DNA of 64,000 bases from Hallerella porci (GTDB taxonomy: Bacteria > Fibrobacterota > Fibrobacteria > Fibrobacterales > Fibrobacteraceae). Every line of letters starts with the position of its first letter. The first letter of the stretch is position 1. The translations under genes were made by a program, and so were the position numbers. Of this stretch, positions 46,022-54,546 are shown piece after piece. The stretch covers positions 1 through 64,000 of the forward strand of contig NZ_QGHD01000001.1 of NCBI RefSeq assembly GCF_003148885.1, written 5' to 3'. The notes below the pieces were generated by a model. That model saw only the letters and a list, made by a program, of their open reading frames with translations. It had not been told where the DNA came from and made no database searches.

Positions 46022-46462
46022 ATGAAACGCATCGAAAATTCTCGAATCCTCTTCCTCGACGAAATGCCGATTCGCCGATTATTGGAATTTCGATCGGATT
46101 ATTATCCGATTATGTTACAGATTTTAGATGTAGTTTATGAACGCAAAATTCAAATGGTCGCGTCTCCGGTGACTCTCGTCGATTTAGCGGGGCGCGCTTA
46201 CGAAAAAAATTTAGCCGTTCTCGCTCGCGAACTCAAAGAATTTTTTACGAACAGTGCGCAGTTTCGTCTGCGTGAACTCGATGCGGAAATCGCGATTCTC
46301 GCCGCGGAATATCGCGTGAAATACAAATTCACTTTGGAAGAATCGGTGCAATTTGCAACGGCTTATGTCGCAGGCGCAGACCTTGTGCTCAGCGAAAACG
46401 AAAAAGCAAAAGAAATCGACGGGCTGAATGTTCTTTTATTAAGCGAAATTCAGAACGATTAA
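46022..46462 (+). CDS. Stand-alone PIN-like protein, active site altered
   Basis: This 146-residue protein resembles VapC-type PIN ribonucleases: an early Asp13 (FLDEMPIRRL), and the C-terminal TLEESVQFATAYVAGADLVL followed by IDGLNVLLL. Where PIN nucleases have Asp in the DA..ATA motif it has Glu (LEES), and where they have TND it has SEN. No antitoxin gene is adjacent. It may be a solitary regulator or a toxin that has lost activity. The only antitoxin in the window is the Phd gene at 36103, far away. Confidence 0.7.
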   Translation: MKRIENSRILFLDEMPIRRLLEFRSDYYPIMLQILDVVYERKIQMVASPVTLVDLAGRAYEKNLAVLARELKEFFTNSAQFRLRELDAEIAILAAEYRVKYKFTLEESVQFATAYVAGADLVLSENEKAKEIDGLNVLLLSEIQND

Positions 46463-46577
46463 AGCGCTTGGCGCCATTTAAAACCGTTATTTTTTTTGGG
46501 GCAATTTCCGCGGGAATTTTTACAAAATTTCTGCAATTAGCTAAATTTTTTTCCGAATTAAGTTTTTGGAGTTTTCT

Positions 46578-48032
46578 ATGTCCAAGTATTATCCTGTGAT
46601 TGGTCTTGAAATTCACTGCCAACTGGCAACGAAAACGAAAATGTTTTGCGGTTGCGAAGTGGAAGTCAACACGAGCCCGAATAAGCATGTTTGCCCGGTT
46701 TGCTTAGGCTTCCCGGGAGCGATGCCTGTCCCGAACAAACAGGCGGTGGAATATGCGATTCGTCTTGGACTCGCTTTGCATTGCAATATCGATTTGAATG
46801 CGATGTGGACCCGCAAGAATTACTTCTACCCGGATTTGCCGAAGGGTTACCAGATTACGCAGACCGGTGGACTTCCGATTTACGACCATCCGATTTGCAG
46901 CAAAGGCTGGCTCGAAATTAAACGCGCCGACGGCGTTGTGCGCCGCATTGGAATTACCCGCATTCACATGGAAGAAGATGCGGGAAAACTCATCCACGAT
47001 ATGAGTCCGACCGGAAGCCATTTCGATGCGAACCGCTGCGGAACTCCGCTTTGCGAAATCGTGACCGAACCGGATATTCGTAGCCCCGAAGAAGCCGTTC
47101 TCACTTTCAAAAAAATCAAACAGATTTTGGAATACACCGGCGTTTCTCATGCGAATATGGAAAATGGAAATATCCGCTGCGACGGTAACATTTCGATTCG
47201 CCCGAGCGAAGACGCTCCGTTTGGAACGCGCGCCGAAATTAAAAACTTGAACAGTTTCACGAACTTGGAAAAAGCGCTCACCGCCGAAATGCTTTTGCAA
47301 ACGGTGACTCTTGACGCGGGCAAAGAAGTGCAGCAATGCACCAAGCGTTACGACCCGAACGCCGACAAGACTTCGGTCATCCGCTCGAAAGAAGATGCGC
47401 CGGACTACAAATATTTCCCCGAACCGGATATGGTGCGCTTGGTAACGGATCCCGCTGTCGTCGAAGAAATTCGTCGGACTCTTCCGGAACTTCCGGATGC
47501 GCGCTATGAACGCTTCCTCAAAGATTACAAGCTGACCGATTACGATGCACAAGTTCTCACGGACGAAATCAAAATCAGCAACTGGTTTGACTCTGCCGCA
47601 AAGACTTGCAAAAATCCGAAAATTTTGGCGAACTGGGTCATCACCGAACTTCTCCGCGAAGTGAAAGAACTCGAAGGCGGTTTTGATGCGGTGAAAGTTT
47701 TGCCGGAACAACTTTCTCGTTTGGTCAATTTAATCGAAGACGGAACGATTAACGGTAAAATTGCAAAACAAGTTTTTGCCGATATGTTCGCAACCGGAAA
47801 AGACCCCGACACGATTGTGAAGGAAAAAGGTCTTGTGCAAATCACGGATACGGGCGCAATCGAAAAGACCGTCCGCGAAGTCGTCGAAAAGAACGCGAGC
47901 CAGTTCGCGGAATTTAAAGCGGGCAAGGTCGCGCTCAAGGGATTCTTCGTCGGTCAAGTGATGAAGAGTTCTGGCGGCAAAGCGAATCCGAAAATTGTGA
48001 ACCAAATTTTGGACAAGCTCGCTCAGGAATAA
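46578..48032 (+). CDS. gatB: Asp-tRNA(Asn)/Glu-tRNA(Gln) amidotransferase subunit B
   Basis: This 484-residue GatB has the N-terminal VIGLEIHCQLATKTKMFCGC motif, CPVCLGFPGAMPVPN, the transamidation site HMEEDAGKL, the YFPEPD signature and the C-terminal Yqey-type tail (KSSGGKANPKIVNQIL). It converts misacylated Glu-tRNA(Gln) or Asp-tRNA(Asn), so the organism uses indirect aminoacylation. Partner genes gatA and gatC are not in this window. GGAG precedes ATG 46578; the TTG 12 bases earlier is not preferred. Confidence 0.97.
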   Translation: MSKYYPVIGLEIHCQLATKTKMFCGCEVEVNTSPNKHVCPVCLGFPGAMPVPNKQAVEYAIRLGLALHCNIDLNAMWTRKNYFYPDLPKGYQITQTGGLPIYDHPICSKGWLEIKRADGVVRRIGITRIHMEEDAGKLIHDMSPTGSHFDANRCGTPLCEIVTEPDIRSPEEAVLTFKKIKQILEYTGVSHANMENGNIRCDGNISIRPSEDAPFGTRAEIKNLNSFTNLEKALTAEMLLQTVTLDAGKEVQQCTKRYDPNADKTSVIRSKEDAPDYKYFPEPDMVRLVTDPAVVEEIRRTLPELPDARYERFLKDYKLTDYDAQVLTDEIKISNWFDSAAKTCKNPKILANWVITELLREVKELEGGFDAVKVLPEQLSRLVNLIEDGTINGKIAKQVFADMFATGKDPDTIVKEKGLVQITDTGAIEKTVREVVEKNASQFAEFKAGKVALKGFFVGQVMKSSGGKANPKIVNQILDKLAQE

Positions 48033-48036
48033 TTTC

Positions 48037-48348
48037 TTGATTCATCGAGTGTTTCTGCTTCTTTTATTTCTGCTCGCTGCGGCGGTTTCGTCGCAGGCAG
48101 CAGATGCGTATGATTCAACCTATATCAATACGTTAAATATGACCGATGCAGAAATCGCCGAAGTTTACGGCATCGATTCAACAAAAATTCAAGTGAAACC
48201 GACGCGGCAAGAATTGCAAGAAGATAAAGAACCCGAATACGTCATGCGCGAATACAATCATCGGGAGCAAGTTATCGTCGGGGTTTCTGTGATGCTTTGT
48301 GTCGCCCTCGCGATGGTGATGATGAATAATTACAATCCGATGCGATAA
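48037..48348 (+). CDS. Small exported protein with C-terminal membrane helix
   Basis: This 103-residue protein has an N-terminal signal (about 1-22, cleavage near QAA) and a C-terminal helix (about 79-95, VIVGVSVMLCVALAMVM). The middle is acidic and polar with MTDAEIAEVYGID. The start is TTG with AGGA about 7 bases ahead; a GTG at 48049 is also in frame but further from it. It lies 4 bp after gatB and is probably cotranscribed. Function unknown. Confidence 0.65.
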   Translation: MIHRVFLLLLFLLAAAVSSQAADAYDSTYINTLNMTDAEIAEVYGIDSTKIQVKPTRQELQEDKEPEYVMREYNHREQVIVGVSVMLCVALAMVMMNNYNPMR

Positions 48349-48390
48349 AAATCGCGGTCGCATTGAAAAAATCTCTCATTTTTGATTGCT

Positions 48391-49500
48391 TTAACCATTT
48401 TGCTTTGCAGAATGGTTTTTCATTTCTAACTGAATCAGCGTTTGCTTTAATCTTTCCATGCCGATGTTTTCTTTGGCGCTGACGAGAAGTGCTTCGGGGT
48501 AATGGGTGCGCAATTCTTCTAAGCGTTCGGGAGTCGCGGTTTCGGCTTTGTTGAAGACGAGAATTCGCGGAATTTCGGGAGCGATTAAATCTTCAAGAAT
48601 TTTGTGCGTAATTTCTAAATGTTCGAGGTAATCGGGAGCGGTCGCATCGACGACATTTAAAATGCAATCGGCGTTACTCGCAGCGCCGAGTGTGCTTTTG
48701 AATGTATCCAAAAGATGCGGCGGAAGTTTGCGGATAAATCCGACGGTATCCGAAAGCAAAATGAATTTTCCGTCGCCGATGTAAAGCTTGCGAATGGTGC
48801 TGTCGAGAGTCGCGAATAATTGATCTTTCACATAAACATTGCTGTTTGTGAGACGATTGGTGAGAGTGCTTTTGCCTGCATTAGTGTAGCCGACGATTCC
48901 CACTTGAAAAATTCCTTGGCGGCGTTCTGCTTGGCGTTCGCGGGCGCCTTCAATTTTTTCCAATTTCGCTTTGAGCTCTTGAATTTTTCGACGGATAATG
49001 CGACGGTCGGTTTCGAGCTGCGTTTCACCGGGTCCGTTCATGCCGATGCCTTTTCCGCCTGCTTGTCTCGAAAGGTGCGTCCACGCGTGCGAAAGTCGCG
49101 GAACAAGATATTGCAGTTGCGCTACTTCGACCATTAAACGGCTTTCGGCGGTGACAGCGTGCTTGGCAAAAATCGCCAAAATAATGCCTGTGCGATCGAG
49201 CACTTTAATTCCGGGAAGGCGTTCTTCCAAATTGCGCACTTGCGAACCCGAAAGATCGTCGTCAAAAATCACAAGCCCTGCGCTATCTTCGGCAAGAGCC
49301 GCTTTGATTTCGTGGACTTTGCCTTCGCCGATAAGAGTCGCGGGATTAAAAGCTTGGACGCGTTGCAAAAAAGAACGAGTGACAAGGGCGCCCGCAGTTT
49401 CGGCGAGGCGTTTGAGTTCTGCGAGATGTTCTTCGACCGTAGATTTTCGCATCCGCGGCGTCACGATTCCAACTAAAATGGCTTTTTCTAATTCAGGCAT
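48391..49500 (-). CDS. hflX: Ribosome-splitting GTPase HflX
   Basis: This 369-residue protein has the HflX N-terminal domain (GIVTPRMRKSTVEEHLAELK, FNPATLIGEGKVHEI), the helical linker (GGKGIGMNGPGETQLETDRR) and a GTPase domain with G1 GYTNAGKST and G3 DTVGF. G4 reads NKAE instead of NKxD, which could change guanine selectivity. HflX rescues stalled ribosomes under heat and antibiotic stress. No clear ribosome-binding site. Confidence 0.95.
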   Translation of the reverse strand: MPELEKAILVGIVTPRMRKSTVEEHLAELKRLAETAGALVTRSFLQRVQAFNPATLIGEGKVHEIKAALAEDSAGLVIFDDDLSGSQVRNLEERLPGIKVLDRTGIILAIFAKHAVTAESRLMVEVAQLQYLVPRLSHAWTHLSRQAGGKGIGMNGPGETQLETDRRIIRRKIQELKAKLEKIEGARERQAERRQGIFQVGIVGYTNAGKSTLTNRLTNSNVYVKDQLFATLDSTIRKLYIGDGKFILLSDTVGFIRKLPPHLLDTFKSTLGAASNADCILNVVDATAPDYLEHLEITHKILEDLIAPEIPRILVFNKAETATPERLEELRTHYPEALLVSAKENIGMERLKQTLIQLEMKNHSAKQNG

Positions 49501-49520
49501 ATTTTTTCGCTTTGGAATAT

Positions 49521-49547
49521 ATAAAATCCCCGCGCGGAGCGCGGGGA
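49521..49547 (-). terminator. Hairpin after the dxs-like gene
   Basis: TCCCCGCGC-GGA-GCGCGGGGA is a perfect 9-bp stem followed on the minus strand by ATTTTAT. It lies between the dxs-like gene and hflX. Confidence 0.72.
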
Positions 49548-49575
49548 GAATTGAATTCCCGAAGATGATTTCGCA

Positions 49576-51336
49576 TTAAATTTTCGAACAAAGTTCTAAA
49601 ATATTTTCTGCGGTAATTCCTTGATCTTTCAAAAATTCATCGGGATTATACCTATCAAAAAATTTCTTTTCAAATCCTAAAACTTTGACTTTCAAATCCG
49701 AATCCGAAAGATAGTTGGCGACTTTAACGCCAAAGCCACCTTCGACGATTCCATCTTCTAAAGTAATCACGAGCTTGTGATTTTCTTTTAATTTATCCAA
49801 AGTTTCGGTGTCGATATCCGAAGCAAATCTTGGGTTGATTAACGTTGGCGTAAATCCCAATTTTTTCTGAATTTCTTGGACAAAATTTTCGCCGAGTTGA
49901 TAAAAATCGCCCAAAGCGATTAACGCGACTTTTTCGCCTGCAATTTCTGTTTTGAATTTCACTTCGGAATAATTTTTATCCGCCATTCTTCCGTCGTCAA
50001 TGACGCCGTTTCCTGGCATCAAAACAATTGTCGGATGATCGTTTTGATCGATTGCATACGAAATCATCGCTAAATATTCCGCTTTATTTGTCGGCGCGAG
50101 CACGCGCACATTGGGAATATTGGAATAAATCGAATTGATGAAAATTCCCAAATGCGTGACATCTCTTAAAATTTGAAAGCCCGAATAATTTAAAATCACT
50201 GCGATTGCGTTATTGTTAATCGCGGTATCTTGCGCCATTTGATCGTAGGAGCGTTGTAAAAAAGTCGCATTTGTCACGACGACCGGTTTTGCGCCATATT
50301 TTGCAGCGCCCGATGCCATCGCTATAGCTTGTTCTTCGGCGATTCCGACATCGGTATATTGACTCCCTAAAGATTTTCTCGCTTCGGGGTAAAGTCCAAC
50401 GGACGCGGGCATCGCAGGCGTAATCACTAAAAGTTTCGGGTCTTGTTTTGCTTTTTCGAGTAAATAATTTGTCGTCAACGATTCGTAACTTTCGCCGTTT
50501 CCCCAATCGACGGTGGATTTTCCCGTTTCTCTATCAAAGGGTGCGCACCAATGCCACGCTTCTTTATCGGTTTCGGCGGGCTTGTAGCCTTTGCCTTTTA
50601 ATGTGTGAATGTGCACGACGACGGGATGATTTACATCTTTGACTCGGCTAAAAATTTTGATTAAAGAGGCGATATCGTTTCCGTTTTCTTCGTAGTAATA
50701 ATCAAATCCTAAAGCCTTAAAGAAATTCTTTTCGCATTTTCCGCGGGAATCGCGAAGTTCTTTTAAGTTTTTATAAATTCCGCCGTGATTTTCGGCGATG
50801 CACATTTCGTTATCGTTGACAATGATGATAAAATTCGAATTGAGTTCGGAACCCGCATAATTGAGCGCTTCTAACGCTTCGCCGCCCGAAAGAGAGCCGT
50901 CGCCGATAAAGGCGATTACATTTTCTTTTTTATGCGCTAAGTCGCGCGCTTTGGCAAGTCCTGTGGCGAGTGAAATCGATGTGGATGTGTGTCCGACATT
51001 AAATAAATCGTGCTCGGATTCTTCGGGATTTGTGTAGCCCGAATCTTCTTGAAATTTGGAATCGTCGATGTATCCTAATTTCCGTCCGGTAATCATTTTG
51101 TGCGCATAACTTTGATGCGAAACGTCAAAGACGAATTTATCTTGGGGCGAATTAAAAACAAAATGCAAGGCAATTTCGGCTTCGACAGATCCAAAGTTTG
51201 GTCCGCAATGCCCGCCGATTTTTGTTAGGCGATTAAACAAAGCTTCGCGAATGTCAACCGCTAATAAATTGAGTTCATCGATGGCTAATTTTTTAATGTC
51301 GGCGGGGGAATCGACTTTTTGTAAAATCGGATACAT
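49576..51336 (-). CDS. dxs: 1-deoxy-D-xylulose-5-phosphate synthase-like enzyme (short type)
   Basis: This 586-residue thiamine-diphosphate enzyme lacks some of the usual 620-640 residues. It has GGHCGPNFGSVEAEIALH, DVSHQSYAHKMITGR, NVGHTSTSISLATGLAKARD, the ThDP motif GDGSLSGGEALEALN to N, and the pyrimidine-domain GIAEEQAIAMASG. GHTSTSIS is typical of DXS. The SGYTNPEESEHD loop marks the short form found in some Gram-positives and gut bacteria. It probably makes deoxyxylulose phosphate for isoprenoids or thiamine; the short form could have another donor. CGAGGT precedes the ATG. Confidence 0.85.
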   Translation of the reverse strand: MYPILQKVDSPADIKKLAIDELNLLAVDIREALFNRLTKIGGHCGPNFGSVEAEIALHFVFNSPQDKFVFDVSHQSYAHKMITGRKLGYIDDSKFQEDSGYTNPEESEHDLFNVGHTSTSISLATGLAKARDLAHKKENVIAFIGDGSLSGGEALEALNYAGSELNSNFIIIVNDNEMCIAENHGGIYKNLKELRDSRGKCEKNFFKALGFDYYYEENGNDIASLIKIFSRVKDVNHPVVVHIHTLKGKGYKPAETDKEAWHWCAPFDRETGKSTVDWGNGESYESLTTNYLLEKAKQDPKLLVITPAMPASVGLYPEARKSLGSQYTDVGIAEEQAIAMASGAAKYGAKPVVVTNATFLQRSYDQMAQDTAINNNAIAVILNYSGFQILRDVTHLGIFINSIYSNIPNVRVLAPTNKAEYLAMISYAIDQNDHPTIVLMPGNGVIDDGRMADKNYSEVKFKTEIAGEKVALIALGDFYQLGENFVQEIQKKLGFTPTLINPRFASDIDTETLDKLKENHKLVITLEDGIVEGGFGVKVANYLSDSDLKVKVLGFEKKFFDRYNPDEFLKDQGITAENILELCSKI

Positions 51337-51370
51337 GGTTACCTCGGAAAGTTAAAAGCAATATAAAAAA

Positions 51371-51410
51371 TTAGGAATGAGTTTCCCTTCGCGCGCCTTA
51401 ACATTCCTAA
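51371..51410. repeat. 9-bp inverted repeat in the dxs-tolB gap
   Basis: TTAGGAATG (51371-51379) and CATTCCTAA (51402-51410) can pair around a 22-base loop. The TTAGGAATG motif also occurs in other intergenic gaps of this window. It lies in the divergent promoter region of the dxs-like gene and tolB. Confidence 0.55.
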
Positions 51411-51451
51411 TTCCTACTTAATTCACTCTATTTTTTCTATTTTATTATTCG

Positions 51452-52750
51452 ATGAAGCAGTTGCGAAATTTCGTTTTTCTTATTCTTTTGGCCGCGGTGA
51501 GTTCGTTTGCGGTAATCGATACGATTTCTGTCGATGTGGGAATTTCGGTAGAAAATACGATGCCGATTGGACTTGTTCTGTTTGAAGAAAATGGCGTATT
51601 TGAAGCGCTCCCTGCGAAGCCCGCAGAAATTCTCAAAAATGATTTGAATCTTTCGGGGCGATTTGCGGTGGTCGAAAGTGAAAAATTTAAAATGGTGACT
51701 TTTGTCAAAGCGGGCGCGAAATTTTATGCGACCGGAAAAATTGAAAAAGTCGATGGTTCCAAAGTGCGGCTTTCTTGCTACTTGTATGCGACGCAGACGA
51801 AGGATTTGATTTTGGGCGAAGCTTACACGGTGCCGCAGAAACAAGTCCGCGATGCGATTCACGATTTTACAGATAAAGTGGTCAAGCAACTTTGGGGCGA
51901 ATACGGCGTGGCTTCGACGGAACTCGCTTGGGTTTCGAAAATTGACGGGGTGAAGCAAATCGTCGTCGCCGATTACGATGGCTATAACCGTCGCCAACTC
52001 ACTCACGATTCGACGATTAGTATGATGCCTGCGTGGACAAAAGACAATAATGCGATTATTTATGTGAGCTTCCGCAACGGCAAAGCGCAACTCTTTGAAC
52101 GTCAAATTTATTCGAATGCAGAACGTCGTCTTTTTGCGGATAAATCGCAGACATTTAGCCCAGCGGTCAATCCGAAAACGGGAGAATTGCTTTTCTCTTC
52201 GATCGGCGGCAATTTGACGAGCCTTTATCTCGGCGATCCCGCAACCGGAAAAAGTCGGAAACTTCTTTACGGCAGATTCTCGCAAGTCAGCCCCGCTTGG
52301 AGTCCGTTCGGAACGGAAATTTTATACACGAGCGACCGCGGCGGAAATCCGCAAATCTTTGCGATGGGAAAAGATGGAAGCGATGTGCGCCGTGTGACTT
52401 TTATGGGAAATTATAATGAACGCGCTTCGTGGAGTCCGGCGGGAGACCGCATCGTTTACACGTCGATGGACGGCGGAAAAATGAATATTTACACCTGCGC
52501 AATTGACGGCTCGGATATTATTCAGCTCACGAGCAACGCGGGCAATAATGAACACCCGACTTGGTCGCCCGACGGCATGTTAATCGCATTCTCAAGCGAT
52601 CGTTCGGGTTCTCATCAGATTTATATCATGCGAAAAGACGGGACAAATGTAACACGCATTACCAATGGCGGCGATAATACCGCTCCGATTTGGTCGTGGT
52701 ACGCTCCCGAAAAACAGAAACAAATTTCTCAACAAAACGAAGGATGGTAG
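51452..52750 (+). CDS. tolB: Tol-Pal system beta-propeller TolB
   Basis: This 432-residue periplasmic protein has a signal peptide (about 1-20), an N-terminal alpha/beta domain (about 25-150) and a six-bladed propeller with repeats such as ASWSPAGDRIVYTS, PTWSPDGMLIAFSSDRSG and HQIYIMRKDG. TolB links Pal to the TolQRA motor in outer-membrane constriction. It is followed by pal and cpoB; tolQRA are elsewhere. The start has a weak SD only. Confidence 0.95.
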   Translation: MKQLRNFVFLILLAAVSSFAVIDTISVDVGISVENTMPIGLVLFEENGVFEALPAKPAEILKNDLNLSGRFAVVESEKFKMVTFVKAGAKFYATGKIEKVDGSKVRLSCYLYATQTKDLILGEAYTVPQKQVRDAIHDFTDKVVKQLWGEYGVASTELAWVSKIDGVKQIVVADYDGYNRRQLTHDSTISMMPAWTKDNNAIIYVSFRNGKAQLFERQIYSNAERRLFADKSQTFSPAVNPKTGELLFSSIGGNLTSLYLGDPATGKSRKLLYGRFSQVSPAWSPFGTEILYTSDRGGNPQIFAMGKDGSDVRRVTFMGNYNERASWSPAGDRIVYTSMDGGKMNIYTCAIDGSDIIQLTSNAGNNEHPTWSPDGMLIAFSSDRSGSHQIYIMRKDGTNVTRITNGGDNTAPIWSWYAPEKQKQISQQNEGW

Positions 52751-52754
52751 ATCA

Positions 52755-53330
52755 ATGAAAAAACTTTTTTTGCTCACGGTTTCTTGCGCCGCAGCATTCA
52801 CCCTGTTTGCTTGCGCAAAAAATAAGCCGCCCGTTAATCCGGTGGTAAAAGAAGAACCCGCAGCAAAGGCCGAAGCACCGGTCGATACCGCAGCCCTCGC
52901 CAAAGCAAAAGCCGACTCCATCGAAAAAGCGCGCTTAGAAGCAGAACGCTTAGAAAAAGAACGCGCTCGCGTGGAAAAACTTTTTAACGAACTCATGTCC
53001 GAAGATGTTTACTTCGACTTTGACAAATCGGAACTCACGGAAAAGGCAAAAGAAATTTTGACGCAAGTGGGCGATATTCTTTTGAAAGAACCGCGCTTCG
53101 TCATCGTCGTCGAAGGCCATACCGATGCCCGCGGCACCGAAGATTATAATATGACTCTCGGCAGCAAGCGTGCGATGAAAGTTAAAGAATTTTTGAACGC
53201 TTACGGTGTGGGCGATGACCGCATGGAAACGGTGAGCTACGGCAAAGAAAAGCCGAAGGTTGCTGGCGAATCCGAAGAAGCTTACGCACAAAATCGTCGC
53301 GCAAACTTTAAGGTAAACATCCGGAAGTAA
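52755..53330 (+). CDS. pal: Peptidoglycan-associated lipoprotein Pal
   Basis: This 191-residue lipoprotein has a lipobox (LFAC, Cys20), a helical Ala/Lys/Glu linker and an OmpA_C domain: VYFDFDKSELTEKAKEIL, IVVEGHTDARGTEDYN, LGSKRAMKVKEFL and AQNRRANFKV, with the diaminopimelate-binding Asp and Arg. It anchors the outer membrane to peptidoglycan and binds TolB. It starts 4 bp after tolB. Confidence 0.95.
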   Translation: MKKLFLLTVSCAAAFTLFACAKNKPPVNPVVKEEPAAKAEAPVDTAALAKAKADSIEKARLEAERLEKERARVEKLFNELMSEDVYFDFDKSELTEKAKEILTQVGDILLKEPRFVIVVEGHTDARGTEDYNMTLGSKRAMKVKEFLNAYGVGDDRMETVSYGKEKPKVAGESEEAYAQNRRANFKVNIRK

Positions 53331-53360
53331 TCCAAGCCGCAAGGCGAAATCGAGGATGCA

Positions 53361-54407
53361 ATGAAACGTCTGATTTTTGGAACGGTGATGGCAGCTTTTG
53401 CGCTGAGCGCGTGCTCAAGCGTGACACTTCTCCGCACAAAAGAAATGCAAGCGGTCGGCGATGATGTCAAAAAAGATGTCACGCAAGAGATGAAGCAAGA
53501 AATGGCGACGATGGCTGCGGCAAATAAAGCCCGCATGGATTCGCTCGAAACGGTCATCGATTCGCTTTTGCTTGTGCAGAAACGCATGAAAGTTGAACTC
53601 GCAATGCTTTCGTCTAAAGTCGCCGATATGAGCGACCGAAGCGATAGTCATCACGAAGAATTGCTTTATCGTTTGGATCTTTTAATCGGCAAGTCCGATA
53701 AAATCCTTTCGAAAAAAGTCGTCGTCAACGGTCAAGCGATTTCGCAGGTAGATAGCGCCGCTATCTCGGCCGAAAAAATGCAAACCCTCGATTCGCTTTT
53801 CAATACGGCCCGCGCCGATTATCACAAAGGCGAAATCAAGTTAGCGTATTCGGGATTTAAGCAAATCTACGAAGAAACGAAAACGGGAAATATCGCAAGC
53901 GAAGCGCTCTTCTGGATGGGCGTTTGCCTTTCGGATGCTGGCCAAGCGGATAAAGCAAAAGTGGTTTTTGCCCGCGAAGTGAAGCAATTCCCCGATGCAT
54001 CGAAAACATGCGCCGCTCTTCTTAAACTTGCCAATATCGCTGCTCTCGAAGGTGATACGAAATTGCAAAAGCAATATCTGCAAAAAATTCTCGCGACAAA
54101 GAGTTGCTCGGATTCGAACGAATTCTTGCAGGCTGCAGAAATGCTCGAAGCGATTCTCGATGGCACGGTGACGGAACCGCATCCGGTTTCGGATTCAACA
54201 GCGAAGCCGGTGGAAACTTCGGCAGATTCAACGCAGTCCGAAGTAAAAGCTCCGCAAAATGCAGAAGCAAAAGTTGCTGAAATCAAAGAAGCGAAAGTCG
54301 ATTCGACAGCGCAGCTTCCGAAGGATTCTCTTGCGGTAAAAATTCCCGCGGATTCTTCGGCAATCGCTCAGCCGGATTCCGCAAAAACAATTTCCGAAAA
54401 GAAATAA
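53361..54407 (+). CDS. cpoB: Tol-Pal-associated CpoB/YbgF-like lipoprotein
   Basis: This 348-residue protein has a lipobox (LSAC), a coiled coil (about 25-110) and TPR-like helices (about 145-265) with TARADYHKGEIKLAYSGFKQ and ALFWMGVCLSDAGQADKAK. It ends in a low-complexity Lys/Ser/Asp/Ala tail. The order tolB-pal-cpoB fits YbgF. Unlike the proteobacterial protein it is a lipoprotein and has an extended C-terminal tail. GAGGA precedes the ATG. Confidence 0.85.
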   Translation: MKRLIFGTVMAAFALSACSSVTLLRTKEMQAVGDDVKKDVTQEMKQEMATMAAANKARMDSLETVIDSLLLVQKRMKVELAMLSSKVADMSDRSDSHHEELLYRLDLLIGKSDKILSKKVVVNGQAISQVDSAAISAEKMQTLDSLFNTARADYHKGEIKLAYSGFKQIYEETKTGNIASEALFWMGVCLSDAGQADKAKVVFAREVKQFPDASKTCAALLKLANIAALEGDTKLQKQYLQKILATKSCSDSNEFLQAAEMLEAILDGTVTEPHPVSDSTAKPVETSADSTQSEVKAPQNAEAKVAEIKEAKVDSTAQLPKDSLAVKIPADSSAIAQPDSAKTISEKK

Positions 54408-54546
54408 ATTTGGCTGCAAGCGTTCGCCGAATTTAATGAAAATTTCAGCGAATCGCTGCGGTGGAAACTCTTCAAAATGAAATTGCTTTCAACGCGATTT
54501 CATTTTTCTATATTATTCACATCAAAAATTTTAACCTAGGGTGCTT

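Noticed and set aside
36103-46462. Phd antitoxin (36 kb) and PIN protein (46 kb) as one toxin-antitoxin pair
   Set aside because: They are 10 kb apart with core genes between them, and the PIN active site is altered; a pair is not supported.
46704-47711. 335-residue open frame on the minus strand
   Set aside because: It is opposite gatB and looks like an antisense shadow.
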